The notes: generated from the sequence alone by a model not told the origin. A stretch of DNA of 64,000 nucleotides from Miniphocaeibacter halophilus (GCF_016458825.1 NZ_CP066744.1:1485868-1549867), one strand, 5' to 3'; positions 10,017 to 18,204 are shown, numbered from the stretch's first letter. Numbers and translations: made by a program.

Positions 10017-10056
10017 AAACCCCTAAATCCAAGGTAGGATTTGGGGGTTTACTATG
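10017..10056 (+). terminator. Terminator after hydA
   Basis: A 14-bp stem (10017-10030 and 10037-10050, one G-T pair) with an AAGGTA loop closes the purine cluster. The T-run is short, but the stem is GC-rich for this genome. The rest of the gap to 10276 is A+T-rich and holds no feature I can support. Confidence 0.7.
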
Positions 10057-10276
10057 TCAAAACCATGTGCTAGAAGAAAAATAAAAGTAGTAGGTAAAAT
10101 TACCAATAATATAATTTTAAATTGATAGCTTAAAATTATAAAAATGAAAACAAATAATTGATACTGTTTAAATTATTTAATAAAAAATGTTGGAATTTAC
10201 AAGGCGAATAAAGATAGAAGAGGGAGAGAGATATTAAAGAATAATTAAATAGATTTTAAATTTAAGTTAAATCCAT

Positions 10277-10996
10277 TTAATTATCATTTTCAAAAGTTGA
10301 AAATTCTATTTTATAATAATCCCATTTTTTATAAGTTTCAACATATTCAACAACTTTTTTATTTAATTTTAGCCTGGTAGTTTTTATTTGAAATACAGTT
10401 GGTTCATTTACATCCATTTTTAAAATTTCTGCAATATTTTCAGGTGTTGGAAATTTTACTTCGTTTGTTTCCACCGATAGTTGATCGTTCATAGGAATGT
10501 TAAAATCCGTTTTAAAACGTTGATAAATGGAGTTATAATATGAAAGATCCTTGTAGTTTTCATTTATATATTCTGTTGGTATATATGAAGTATGAAAAAT
10601 ATAGGGTTTATTGTCTGCAGTCCTAACTCTTGTAATCTTATAATAGGATTCATCTTTTGAAAGTTCCAATTTTTTTAGAATTTTTTCATCGTGACATTTT
10701 TCTATATTTAAAACCTCTACTTTATCCTTTTCTAATGGAAATAATTCTATATCGGAAAATTCAACTAATTTTCTTTTTCTTGAACGATAAACAAAAGTTC
10801 CTACTCCTTGTTTTCTAACTAAGTAGCCTTCATTTGTTAATTCTCTTACTGCTCTTATTACGGTAATTGAACTGACATTATATAGTTTCATTAAATCGGC
10901 TTCACTATAGAAACGATCACCATTTTGAAATTTCCCCGATTGAATTTGAAGCTGTAAATCGCTTTTTATCTGTTGATATTTTGGTATTCGAGCCAT
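10277..10996 (-). CDS. GntR/HutC-family transcriptional regulator
   Basis: The 239-residue regulator has an N-terminal GntR winged helix (residues 1-70: YQQIKSDLQLQI, YSEADLMKLYNVSSITVIRAV, GYLVRKQGVGTFV) and a C-terminal UTRA ligand domain typical of the HutC subfamily, which binds sugars or amino-sugar phosphates. It is divergent from the beta-galactosidase/PTS operon, so it probably represses that operon and responds to a phosphorylated sugar. The streptococcal bgaC locus has the same regulator type upstream. The start is supported by AAGGAGGA just upstream on the minus strand. The ligand cannot be told from sequence. Confidence 0.9.
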   Translation of the reverse strand: MARIPKYQQIKSDLQLQIQSGKFQNGDRFYSEADLMKLYNVSSITVIRAVRELTNEGYLVRKQGVGTFVYRSRKRKLVEFSDIELFPLEKDKVEVLNIEKCHDEKILKKLELSKDESYYKITRVRTADNKPYIFHTSYIPTEYINENYKDLSYYNSIYQRFKTDFNIPMNDQLSVETNEVKFPTPENIAEILKMDVNEPTVFQIKTTRLKLNKKVVEYVETYKKWDYYKIEFSTFENDN

Positions 10997-11375
10997 AATA
11001 TCCTCCTTTTAATAATTAAATAGTTTTTTATATTTATTAAGATTCTTTAATAATTTTTAATTTTTTTAAGCATTGTAAATTAGTTTAACATTGTAATTAA
11101 TAATTTTCAAATGCATTAAGGTAAATTAAACGATGTGGATAATTGTATATTAATAATAAAATTGAATAAATTCTTACTTATTATATTAATATATCATATG
11201 TATTATTTTATCACGAAATATACATAAAAATAAACAATTGTTACTATTTCTTAACTTGATATAACAATAACTATTAAAAACTTATAAATGTGTTGACAAC
11301 TAGGTTATGCTAGGTTATTATATTAATATACTAAGTAGAACATTTAAGAGTAGAAGAATAAGAAGAGGAGATAAT
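10997..11375. promoter_or_regulatory. Divergent regulatory region between the GntR gene and bgaC
   Basis: This 379-base A+T-rich region separates the regulator from the operon it probably controls. It contains the bgaC promoter, a 16-bp element (TTATTATATTAATATA) present twice at 11178-11193 and 11315-11330, a 10-bp palindrome AACAATTGTT at 11233-11242, and a tandem CTAGGTTAT repeat at 11300-11318. No promoter for the regulator could be assigned with confidence, and no cre-like site was recognised. Confidence 0.6.
11293..11321 (+). promoter_or_regulatory. Promoter of the bgaC-PTS operon
   Basis: TTGACA (11293-11298) and TATTAT (11316-11321) are separated by exactly 17 bases, a near-consensus sigma-A promoter. 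Transcription would start near 11328. That lies downstream of an alternative in-frame start at 11307, so it supports translation from 11376. Confidence 0.8.
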
Positions 11376-13169
11376 ATGACTACTTTCGAAATTAAAGAAA
11401 ATTTTTTGTTAGACGGAAAACCTTTTAGAATACTATCAGGTGCAATTCACTACTTTAGAATTCATCCTTCAGACTGGTATCATTCACTACATAATTTAAA
11501 AGCTTTGGGTTTTAACACTGTGGAAACCTATGTTCCTTGGAACGCACATGAGCCAAAAGAAGGAGAGTTTGACTTTAATGGTATTTTGGATTTAAAAGCA
11601 TTTATTGAAACGGCAGGAAAAATGGATTTAAAGGTGATAGTAAGACCTTCACCATATATATGTGCAGAATGGGAATTTGGAGGATTACCACCTTGGTTAT
11701 TAAACAAGGATTGTAGAATTAGATCCTCAGATCCTAAATTTATTGAATATGTTGAAAAGTATTATAGTGTTTTATTTAAAATATTAACTCCTTTGCAAAT
11801 TACTAATAATGGTCCTATTATTATGATGCAAGTAGAAAATGAATATGGCTCCTACGGAGAAGACAAAGAATATTTAGAACAAATATATAAATTAATGGAA
11901 AAATTTGGAGTAAATATTCCCTTAGTAACATCTGATGGTTCTTGGTTGGCAACTTTGAGAGCTGGAAGTATGATAGAGCACAATATTTTACCAACTGGAA
12001 ATTTTGGCTCAAAAGGTACTTTGAACTTTAAAGCACTTAAAGAATTCCATAATGACTATGGGAAAAATTGGCCATTGATGTGTATGGAATTTTGGGATGG
12101 TTGGTTTAACAGATGGGGAGAACCTATTGTTAAAAGAGAGACTGAAGAACTTGTTGATGCTATAGAAGAGGTTTTAAATTTAGGAAGTATAAATTTATAT
12201 ATGTTTCATGGTGGAACCAACTTTGGTTTTATGAATGGATGTTCTGCTAGAGGAACAAAGGATTTACCACAAATTACATCATATGATTATGGAGCTCCTT
12301 TAAATGAACAAGGAAATCCTACAGAAAAATATTATGCTATACAAAAACTAATACATAGAAAGTACCCGGATATTAAACAGGGACAACCATTAATAAAAAG
12401 AAGTATGGCAGTTAATAATATACCTTTACATAAAAAAGTAGGACTATTTGAAGTTATAGATGATATAAGTCAAAAAGTTACTACAAAATACCCGCTGAAT
12501 ATGGAAAAACTAGATCAGTATTATGGTTATATGCTGTATAGAACTATTGTAAAAAAAGATTCAGATGAAGAAAAATTTAGGGTAATTGACGCTAGAGATA
12601 GGGCACAGGTATATTTAAATGAAGAACATTTAGTAACCCAATATCAAGAAGAAATAGGAGACTATATAGAGGCTTCTATAGAAGAAGATAGTAACCAATT
12701 AGATATACTTATAGAGAATATGGGTAGGGTGAATTATGGTCATAAATTATTAGCAGACACTCAGAGAAAAGGAATTAGAACAGGAGTAATGTCTGATTTA
12801 CATTTTATACTTAACTGGGAACAGTTTATAATTGACTTTAATCTTGTTGATAAAATTGATTTTTCTAAAAAATGGAAAAAAAATACACCAGCTTTTTATA
12901 AGTATAAGTTAGATCTTTCTAATCCTGAGGACAGTTATATTGACACTAGTAAATTCGGAAAAGGTATAGTACTGGTAAATGGAAACAATATTGGCAGATT
13001 TTGGAACAGAGGACCTATGGATACTTTATATATACCGAAAGGATTTTTCAAAAAAGGTATCAACGAAATAGTGATTTTTGAAACTGAAGGAATTTTTGCA
13101 GAAGAAATTAATTTAGTAGATAAACCGCTATTCACAAATTTAGACGACAATTGCAATAGTGATAAATAA
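11376..13169 (+). CDS. bgaC: GH35 beta-galactosidase (BgaC type)
   Basis: The 597-residue glycoside hydrolase family 35 enzyme releases terminal beta-linked galactose. The acid/base Glu is E156 in QVENEYGSYG and the nucleophile Glu is E238 in CMEFWDGWFNRWG. The N-terminal barrel (FLLDGKPFRILSGAIHYFRI) and C-terminal beta domains fit. There is no signal peptide, so it is probably cytoplasmic. Streptococcal BgaC, which sits in the same gene order, prefers beta-1,3-linked galactose on GlcNAc, so a host-glycan disaccharide imported by the adjacent PTS is the likely substrate (inference). The frame is open from 11307, but the promoter and the AGAGGAG site favour the ATG at 11376. Confidence 0.93.
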   Translation: MTTFEIKENFLLDGKPFRILSGAIHYFRIHPSDWYHSLHNLKALGFNTVETYVPWNAHEPKEGEFDFNGILDLKAFIETAGKMDLKVIVRPSPYICAEWEFGGLPPWLLNKDCRIRSSDPKFIEYVEKYYSVLFKILTPLQITNNGPIIMMQVENEYGSYGEDKEYLEQIYKLMEKFGVNIPLVTSDGSWLATLRAGSMIEHNILPTGNFGSKGTLNFKALKEFHNDYGKNWPLMCMEFWDGWFNRWGEPIVKRETEELVDAIEEVLNLGSINLYMFHGGTNFGFMNGCSARGTKDLPQITSYDYGAPLNEQGNPTEKYYAIQKLIHRKYPDIKQGQPLIKRSMAVNNIPLHKKVGLFEVIDDISQKVTTKYPLNMEKLDQYYGYMLYRTIVKKDSDEEKFRVIDARDRAQVYLNEEHLVTQYQEEIGDYIEASIEEDSNQLDILIENMGRVNYGHKLLADTQRKGIRTGVMSDLHFILNWEQFIIDFNLVDKIDFSKKWKKNTPAFYKYKLDLSNPEDSYIDTSKFGKGIVLVNGNNIGRFWNRGPMDTLYIPKGFFKKGINEIVIFETEGIFAEEINLVDKPLFTNLDDNCNSDK

Positions 13170-13186
13170 AGAAAAGGAGGAGAAAT

Positions 13187-13672
13187 ATGAGCATTGTTGG
13201 TGTAAGAATAGATGGACGTTTAATCCATGGACAAGTTGCAAATCTTTGGGCAACAAAACTAAATATAAGTCGATTTATGGTTGTTGATAATGAAGTGGCG
13301 CAAAACGATATAGAAAAAAGTGGCTTGAAATTAGCAACTCCCTCAGGTGTAAAATTAAGTGTTTTACCTGTTGAAAAAGCTGCAAACAATATTTTAGCAG
13401 GAAAATATGATTCTCAACGTTTGTTTATAATAACTAAAAAACCTAATTACATATTAAAATTAATTGAGTTAGGTGTCCCAATAGAAGAAATAAATGTTGG
13501 GAATATGTCACAGAGTAAAGACACAAAGGCTGTTACAAAATCAATAAATGTTGAGGAAAAGGATATTGAAGATTTTAAGGCGATTAATGATTTAGGAGTG
13601 AAAATAATATCTCAAATGGTTCCTGGTGATAAAGAAGAGGACTTTATGTCCCTACTTAAAAAAGTTAAATAG
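13187..13672 (+). CDS. PTS mannose/fructose/sorbose-family IIB component
   Basis: The 161-residue cytosolic IIB protein of a mannose-type PTS takes phosphate from IIA on a histidine and passes it to the incoming sugar. The active histidine is H14 in the signature VRIDGRLIHGQV. Length is normal. It lies 17 bases after bgaC with an AAAGGAGGAG site and is followed by IIC, IID and IIA, so all sugar-specific parts of one transporter are present. The order IIB-IIC-IID-IIA after bgaC matches the streptococcal galactoside or amino-sugar system, but the exact sugar is unknown. Confidence 0.94.
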   Translation: MSIVGVRIDGRLIHGQVANLWATKLNISRFMVVDNEVAQNDIEKSGLKLATPSGVKLSVLPVEKAANNILAGKYDSQRLFIITKKPNYILKLIELGVPIEEINVGNMSQSKDTKAVTKSINVEEKDIEDFKAINDLGVKIISQMVPGDKEEDFMSLLKKVK

Positions 13673-13681
13673 GAGGATAAA

Positions 13682-14566
13682 ATGAGTATAGCTTGGTGGC
13701 AAATTTTAATTTTAACTTTATATTCAGGTTGGCAAATCTTAGATGAGCTTGGTATATGGACTTCTATAAGTCAACCTGTATGGGCAGGATTAATTACTGG
13801 ACTTGTTATGGGAGATGTTGGAGCTGGTCTATTTATTGGTGGTAGTATGCAATTAACTGTACTAGGTGTTGGTACTTTTGGTGGAGCTTCTAAAATTGAT
13901 GCTAACTCCGGAACTATTTTAGCAACAGCTTTCTCTGTTGGTATAGGTATGAATCCGGAACAAGCAATTGCTGCAATAGCTGTTCCAGTAGCAAGTTTGA
14001 TGATTCAAACAGATATTTTAGGACGTTTCTGTAATACTTTTTTTGCACATAGAATAGACAACAGAATTGAAAAGATGGATTATAAGGGTATTGAAAGAAA
14101 TTTCTTATTCGGTATACTTCCTTGGTTCCTATCTAGAGCATTGCCGGTATTTTTAGCTTTAGCTTTTGGTGGAGGAATGGTTGAAAAGATAGTTGCTGTT
14201 TTAAATGGTAACTTAAAATGGTTAGGAGATGGATTATCTGTAGCGGGAGCAGTATTACCTGCTGTAGGGTTTGCTATTTTACTTAGATATTTACCTGTTA
14301 AAAAACATTTACCTTATTTAATTTTAGGTTTTGTAATTACTGCATTGCTAACAACAGTATTCTCCGGATTACAATTATTAGGCACTGGTGTTGCAGAAGT
14401 AGTAGAAAACTTTACAGGAAATTTCAATGCTTTACCAATGTTAGCAATAGCCTTAATAGGGTTTGCCTTTGCAATGTTACAATACAAGAAGGATATAGAG
14501 CTACCTAAAGTAATAGAGAAAAAGGAAAGTTCAAATGAAGGAGAGGTAGAAGATGACGAACTCTAA
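13682..14566 (+). CDS. PTS mannose-family IIC membrane component
   Basis: The 294-residue integral membrane protein of the AgaW/ManY type forms the sugar channel with IID. It starts MSIAWWQILILTLYSGWQILDELG. The family-typical stretch GLVMGDVGAGLFIGGSMQL lies around residue 40-60, and several further hydrophobic segments follow. The C-terminus is charged and acidic. It begins 9 bases after IIB and overlaps IID by 14 bases, which suggests translational coupling. Substrate assignment rests on the bgaC neighbour. Confidence 0.93.
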   Translation: MSIAWWQILILTLYSGWQILDELGIWTSISQPVWAGLITGLVMGDVGAGLFIGGSMQLTVLGVGTFGGASKIDANSGTILATAFSVGIGMNPEQAIAAIAVPVASLMIQTDILGRFCNTFFAHRIDNRIEKMDYKGIERNFLFGILPWFLSRALPVFLALAFGGGMVEKIVAVLNGNLKWLGDGLSVAGAVLPAVGFAILLRYLPVKKHLPYLILGFVITALLTTVFSGLQLLGTGVAEVVENFTGNFNALPMLAIALIGFAFAMLQYKKDIELPKVIEKKESSNEGEVEDDEL

Positions 14567-15362
14567 TAATAAACTAACTAAAAAAGATTTTAAACAGATT
14601 AATATTAGAAACTTATTTGCCATTCAATGGGGTTGGAATTACGAAAGAATGCAAGGTTCAGGATATCTTTACACTATTCTTCCTCAGTTAAGAAAAATTT
14701 ATGGTGACGATACTCCAGAACTTAAAGAAATGATGAAAACCCATTCTCAATTTTTCAATACTAGTAATTTTGTAAATACTTTAATAACAGGTATTAACCT
14801 AGCTATTGAGGAAAAAGAGGGTATTAAGGCAAAAGAGACTGTTCAAGGACTTAAAGTAGGGCTTATGGGGCCAATGGCAGCAATTGGAGACTCTTTATTT
14901 GGTTCATTAATTCCTACAATATTCGGAGCCTTAGCAGCAGCTATGGCCATAGCAGGCAATCCACTTGGCTGTATAATATGGGCAATAGCACAATTTATTA
15001 TAGTTATTTTTAGATGGAAGCAATTAGAATTTGCTTATAGAGAAGGGGTAACTTTAGTTACTACTATGCAGAACAAGTTAAATGCTTTAACTAATGCAGC
15101 AACTTTATTAGGGGTATTTATGGTTGGTGGATTAGTTGCAACTATGGTAAATGTTAATGTTTCATTAGTTCCTCAAATTGGAAACGTAACTATTGATATA
15201 CAAAATACATTGGATATGATTTTACCAAGAATATTTCCTGCAGCAATAGTATTTTCTATTTATAAGTTACTAGGCAAAAAGAAGATGACTTCAACAAAAG
15301 CGATATTTATAGTATTAATAGTATCTGTAGCATTATCTGCTTTTGGAATAATTGGTAAATAG
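14553..15362 (+). CDS. PTS mannose-family IID membrane component
   Basis: The 269-residue IID protein partners IIC in the membrane. Family features are visible: LTKKDFKQINIRNLFAIQWGWNYERMQGSGYLY at the N-terminus in pieces typical of ManZ/AgaE, GLKVGLMGPMAAIGDSLF around residue 100-120, and C-terminal hydrophobic helices. Its start lies inside the end of the IIC gene (14-base overlap) with GGAGAGG upstream. IID proteins occur only in mannose-family PTS, which confirms the transporter class. Confidence 0.93.
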   Translation: MTNSNNKLTKKDFKQINIRNLFAIQWGWNYERMQGSGYLYTILPQLRKIYGDDTPELKEMMKTHSQFFNTSNFVNTLITGINLAIEEKEGIKAKETVQGLKVGLMGPMAAIGDSLFGSLIPTIFGALAAAMAIAGNPLGCIIWAIAQFIIVIFRWKQLEFAYREGVTLVTTMQNKLNALTNAATLLGVFMVGGLVATMVNVNVSLVPQIGNVTIDIQNTLDMILPRIFPAAIVFSIYKLLGKKKMTSTKAIFIVLIVSVALSAFGIIGK

Positions 15363-15376
15363 AAAAGGAAAAAATT

Positions 15377-15781
15377 ATGAATCATTTAATATTAATTAGT
15401 CATGGTAGGCTTTGCGAAGAATTGAAAAATAGTACTGAGATGATAATGGGTCCTCAAAATAATATACATACAGTATCATTATTAGCTTCTGAAGGAAAAG
15501 AAGATTTTTTGAATAAATTTAAAGAAGTTACTAAGGATTTAGACAAATTTACTGTATTGGCTGATTTAATGGGAGGAACACCTTGTAATGTAGTATCTCA
15601 GTTGATAATGCAAGGTGAAAAATTTGATATATTTACCGGCATGAATATGCCAATGGTTATAGATTTTATATCCAATGACTTTGAAGTATCACCTGATGAT
15701 ATAAGAAAAAATGCTAAAGACAGTATAAATTATGTAAATGAAATATTAGCAAATTCAAATGATGATGATGAATTAGAATAA
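15377..15781 (+). CDS. PTS mannose-family IIA component
   Basis: The 134-residue IIA protein accepts phosphate from HPr. The phosphorylated histidine is H9 in LILISHGRLCEEL, and the second family motif is VLADLMGGTPCNVVS. It ends in a short acidic tail. It lies 14 bases after IID and is the last gene of the operon, followed by a strong terminator. The streptococcal locus continues with agaS (sugar-phosphate isomerase/deaminase) and an aldose epimerase. Neither is present here, so downstream metabolism must be encoded elsewhere. Confidence 0.93.
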   Translation: MNHLILISHGRLCEELKNSTEMIMGPQNNIHTVSLLASEGKEDFLNKFKEVTKDLDKFTVLADLMGGTPCNVVSQLIMQGEKFDIFTGMNMPMVIDFISNDFEVSPDDIRKNAKDSINYVNEILANSNDDDELE

Positions 15782-15801
15782 AAAATACAAACAGTTAAGA
15801 G

Positions 15802-15840
15802 AAAAATTCAAGATATAGAAATATATCTTGAATTTTTTTG
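15802..15840 (+). terminator. Terminator of the bgaC-PTS operon
   Basis: A perfect 16-bp stem (15802-15817 and 15822-15837) with a GAAA loop runs into a T-tract. It lies just downstream of the IIA stop codon. Confidence 0.9.
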
Positions 15841-15896
15841 TATAAGAGCATAAATTAAAGGTTAATAGGGTATATCAATAAATAGGAGATGATAAA

Positions 15897-16433
15897 ATGA
15901 CAACAGGAAAATCTAAATTTAACTGGGAAAATCTTATTATTGGTATTATTTTTATTATTACTTCCCTAATTGCTTTTAGAGATCCAACTGCAAACTTATT
16001 GGCAATTGTAATGGTGTTTGGTATCTCTGCTTTGTTTGATGGAGTTTTTCAACTTTTTATTAGAAGAAGAATCAGAAAAGTAACGGGATACAGGTCTACA
16101 TTTATAACAGTAATAGGAGTGATTAATTTACTTATAGGAATTTTACTGTTATTTAATTTATATGGAAGTGCGGCAGCATTGCCATATGTATTTTCCTTTT
16201 GGTTTATAATTAGATCAATAGAAGGCCTATTAAACAGTGGACTGGCAAAAATAGTTAGCAATGGCTATTACTGGTTTAAAGTAATTGTAAATATTCTAGG
16301 TATAATTGTAGGTATATTATTATTGAAAAATCCTTTTAGTGCAGTACTAACAATAACATATTTAGTAGGTTTCTATTTTATGCTTTTTGGAATTTTAAAT
16401 ATAATAGAAGCTTTTGCCGAAACAAGGTATTAA
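15897..16433 (+). CDS. DUF308/HdeD-like small membrane protein
   Basis: The 178-residue protein has about six hydrophobic segments in the paired-helix pattern of DUF308 (HdeD-like) proteins, for example ENLIIGIIFIITSLIAF, LLAIVMVFGISALFDGVFQLF and VIGVINLLIGILLLF. HdeD of E. coli is linked to acid resistance, but members in Firmicutes are uncharacterised and I infer no specific function. It has a clear TAGGAGATG ribosome binding site and lies alone between two terminators, so it is probably transcribed by itself. Confidence 0.8.
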   Translation: MTTGKSKFNWENLIIGIIFIITSLIAFRDPTANLLAIVMVFGISALFDGVFQLFIRRRIRKVTGYRSTFITVIGVINLLIGILLLFNLYGSAAALPYVFSFWFIIRSIEGLLNSGLAKIVSNGYYWFKVIVNILGIIVGILLLKNPFSAVLTITYLVGFYFMLFGILNIIEAFAETRY

Positions 16434-16451
16434 TATTATTTAGAAATAATA

Positions 16452-16504
16452 AAAAATCTAAAAAAATTAGTTTATCATATCTAATTTTTTTAGATTTTTA
16501 TTTC
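16452..16504. terminator. Bidirectional terminator
   Basis: A 19-bp A+T-rich stem (16452-16470 and 16481-16499) has A-runs on one side and T-runs on the other. It sits between the convergent DUF308 gene (plus) and the GT8 gene (minus) and can serve both. Confidence 0.8.
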
Positions 16505-16521
16505 TTTTAAGATAAAATATG

Positions 16522-17355
16522 TTAATAGTTCTTTTCTATTCTATTTAATAATTGTTTATAGTTAAGATATAGGGCAGTAAATTTACTGTTACTTTTTGGA
16601 TCCCATGGTTTTGGTCTACCACAAAAATGAAGTATAGATGTGTTTTCCATAACCCACTGAAGATTATGTTTACTTAAGCTTCGTGTAAAATAGGTTAAGT
16701 ATTTTCTAGTATCATAATTCCAAATTTCTTCAGCTACTTCTTTTATATGTTGGCTATATAAAAAGTTAAGAACATCCTGATCGGGTAATAACAATTGATT
16801 TCCATATTTATCGATAGTATCTATAATATCCTTTAATTTAATTAATTCTCGAGTTTTTCTCAAGTCCATTAACATTATACCTGAGTTATAGTATTTATTA
16901 TCATTCCATAGGCGAATTTTATTAATTTCCGTAGTAATATCAGTCATGCCAGTATGAGTTGAAGCAGCTATCATATAATCGCCTAAATCCGTATTCCATA
17001 AATCAATTATAGGATTGATAATTAAAATATCGGGATCAAGATAAAGTATTTTATTTATGTTGTTAGGTATTATTTCTCCTGCCAGCAATCTAAAGTACAT
17101 CTCTTTAGGATATTGTTTTTTAGTAGGCGCATCCCCTAATAAGTTGTTATCTATTTTTATATCATTTAATTTCCAGTGGAAAAAATCTGTTAGTTTTCTA
17201 AGATTATTTATTTTTTCTTCTGGAATCCTCTCATGAATAAGCCAAATATTAAAACTTTCATTTGGATTATTATAGTAAAGAGACGTAAGCATAACTTTTA
17301 GTGGATTAAGATAGTTTTCGTCTAATGTCACTAAAATATCGATTTTACTTTCCAT
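16522..17355 (-). CDS. Glycosyltransferase family 8 protein
   Basis: The 277-residue retaining glycosyltransferase of family GT8 transfers a sugar from a nucleotide-sugar to a glycan or lipid acceptor. The N-terminus IDILVTLDENYLNPLKVML matches the nucleotide-binding start of the family. The metal-binding DxD is D107-P-D109 in LYLDPDILII. The late LHFCGRPKPW motif is typical of GT8 enzymes such as LPS galactosyltransferases and GspA. A GTG at 17364 is an alternative start, but AAGGG is placed 8 bases before the ATG at 17355, which I prefer. It lies 27 bases downstream of a small acidic protein gene. The acceptor is unknown. Confidence 0.87.
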   Translation of the reverse strand: MESKIDILVTLDENYLNPLKVMLTSLYYNNPNESFNIWLIHERIPEEKINNLRKLTDFFHWKLNDIKIDNNLLGDAPTKKQYPKEMYFRLLAGEIIPNNINKILYLDPDILIINPIIDLWNTDLGDYMIAASTHTGMTDITTEINKIRLWNDNKYYNSGIMLMDLRKTRELIKLKDIIDTIDKYGNQLLLPDQDVLNFLYSQHIKEVAEEIWNYDTRKYLTYFTRSLSKHNLQWVMENTSILHFCGRPKPWDPKSNSKFTALYLNYKQLLNRIEKNY

Positions 17356-17382
17356 GTTATTCACCCTTAGTCTTAAATCTTA

Positions 17383-17643
17383 TTATAGTAAACCATCATC
17401 AGTATATTTTTGAGATTTTTCATACATATAATTTCTAATTTGTTCCTTAATGTCATCTTCATGTTCATCTAAAAATTCATATTCATCCTCATAGTCTAAA
17501 CCTAAACTAGCAACTTCCTGTTGAATTGCAGTATTAATAAAGTTTTCTGTATTTTCACTATCGTCAATAAAGCTAATATCAGTTATTTCATAATCTACTC
17601 TTTCTTTTAACTTATTGATTAAATCATTTTTTAAATTATACAT
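17383..17643 (-). CDS. Small acidic hypothetical protein
   Basis: I do not recognise this 86-residue protein. It is rich in Asp and Glu (for example YEDEYEFLDEHEDDIKEQI), has no cysteine or hydrophobic segment, and looks mainly helical. A good GGAGG site precedes its ATG on the minus strand, and it lies 27 bases before the GT8 gene, so both are probably one transcript. It may be a soluble partner or folding factor, but nothing in the sequence proves a role. Confidence 0.6.
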   Translation of the reverse strand: MYNLKNDLINKLKERVDYEITDISFIDDSENTENFINTAIQQEVASLGLDYEDEYEFLDEHEDDIKEQIRNYMYEKSQKYTDDGLL

Positions 17644-17746
17644 TACAAACCTCCAAAAATTTAGTAATTAATTTATTGTTTTTACCTAGCTAATAGATTT
17701 ATAAAAAATATATTAAGCTATACATAATATTGATTTTCTAATTATA

Positions 17747-17779
17747 AAAAACAAGACATGGAAACTAAAAATCCATGCC
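17747..17779 (-). terminator. ssrA: Terminator of tmRNA
   Basis: On the minus strand, arms GGCATGGA and TCCATGTC (plus-strand positions 17772-17779 and 17755-17762) are followed by TTGTTTTTTATAA. It lies about 60 bases after the tmRNA 3' end and just before the promoter region of the small acidic protein gene. Confidence 0.75.
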
Positions 17780-17841
17780 ATTTTTACTTATGACTTAATT
17801 TATCATATATTTACTTGTAATCTCAACACCAATAATATGTA

Positions 17842-18194
17842 TGGTGGAGATGGTGGGAGTTGAACCCACGTCCGAAAATATATCCAAGGGAATCTCTCCG
17901 AGCGCAGTTAATTGTATTAAGTTCCCCTCAACACTAAACAATTAACAAATTATTGTATCGGGTATCTTCTTATAGGAAGTTGAGTCGAAGAACTCTCAAC
18001 TAACGTTCTCGCTAATAATGAAGTCAGATTTAAGCTGCGAGAAAGCTTAAATGGACTATTAGGCTGCTATTAAGCAGCTAATGCTAAATTATTATCTTCA
18101 GCGTTTATATTTATTTGCCCATGTTTAACGTTTTTAGACGAAAACGGCTCGCTATTCCAGATTCAATATCCCCGTCGAAACCAGTGTCATCCCC
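17842..18194 (-). ncRNA. ssrA: Transfer-messenger RNA (tmRNA)
   Basis: tmRNA rescues stalled ribosomes and tags the unfinished protein for degradation. On the minus strand the 5' end begins GGGGATGACACTGGTTTCGA and the 3' end is a tRNA-like TTCAACTCCCACCATCTCCACCA in parts. The acceptor stem pairs GGGGATG with CATCTCC, and CCA is encoded (plus positions 17842-17844). The tag reading frame ends AEDNNLALAA followed by TAA (plus positions 18070-18102), the usual clostridial-type degron ending in LAA. The resume codon is upstream of this and not fixed by me. The length of 353 bases is normal. Confidence 0.96.
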
Positions 18195-18204
18195 GTGCAT
18201 AACT

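Noticed and set aside
10054-10125. A 23-residue frame (MSKPCARRKIKVVGKI...) just after hydA.
   Set aside because: It begins right after the terminator arm and its only ribosome-binding-like sequence is the stem's G-run. Too short and unsupported to call a gene.
11307-11375. Longer N-terminus for the beta-galactosidase.
   Set aside because: The promoter places the transcript start near 11328, and the ATG at 11376 has an AGAGGAG site. The extra residues do not look like GH35.
10997-11375. Possible CRISPR-like or satellite repeat in the A+T-rich divergent region.
   Set aside because: Only two copies of a short palindrome and one tandem 9-mer are present, without regular spacers. A regulatory role is more likely.
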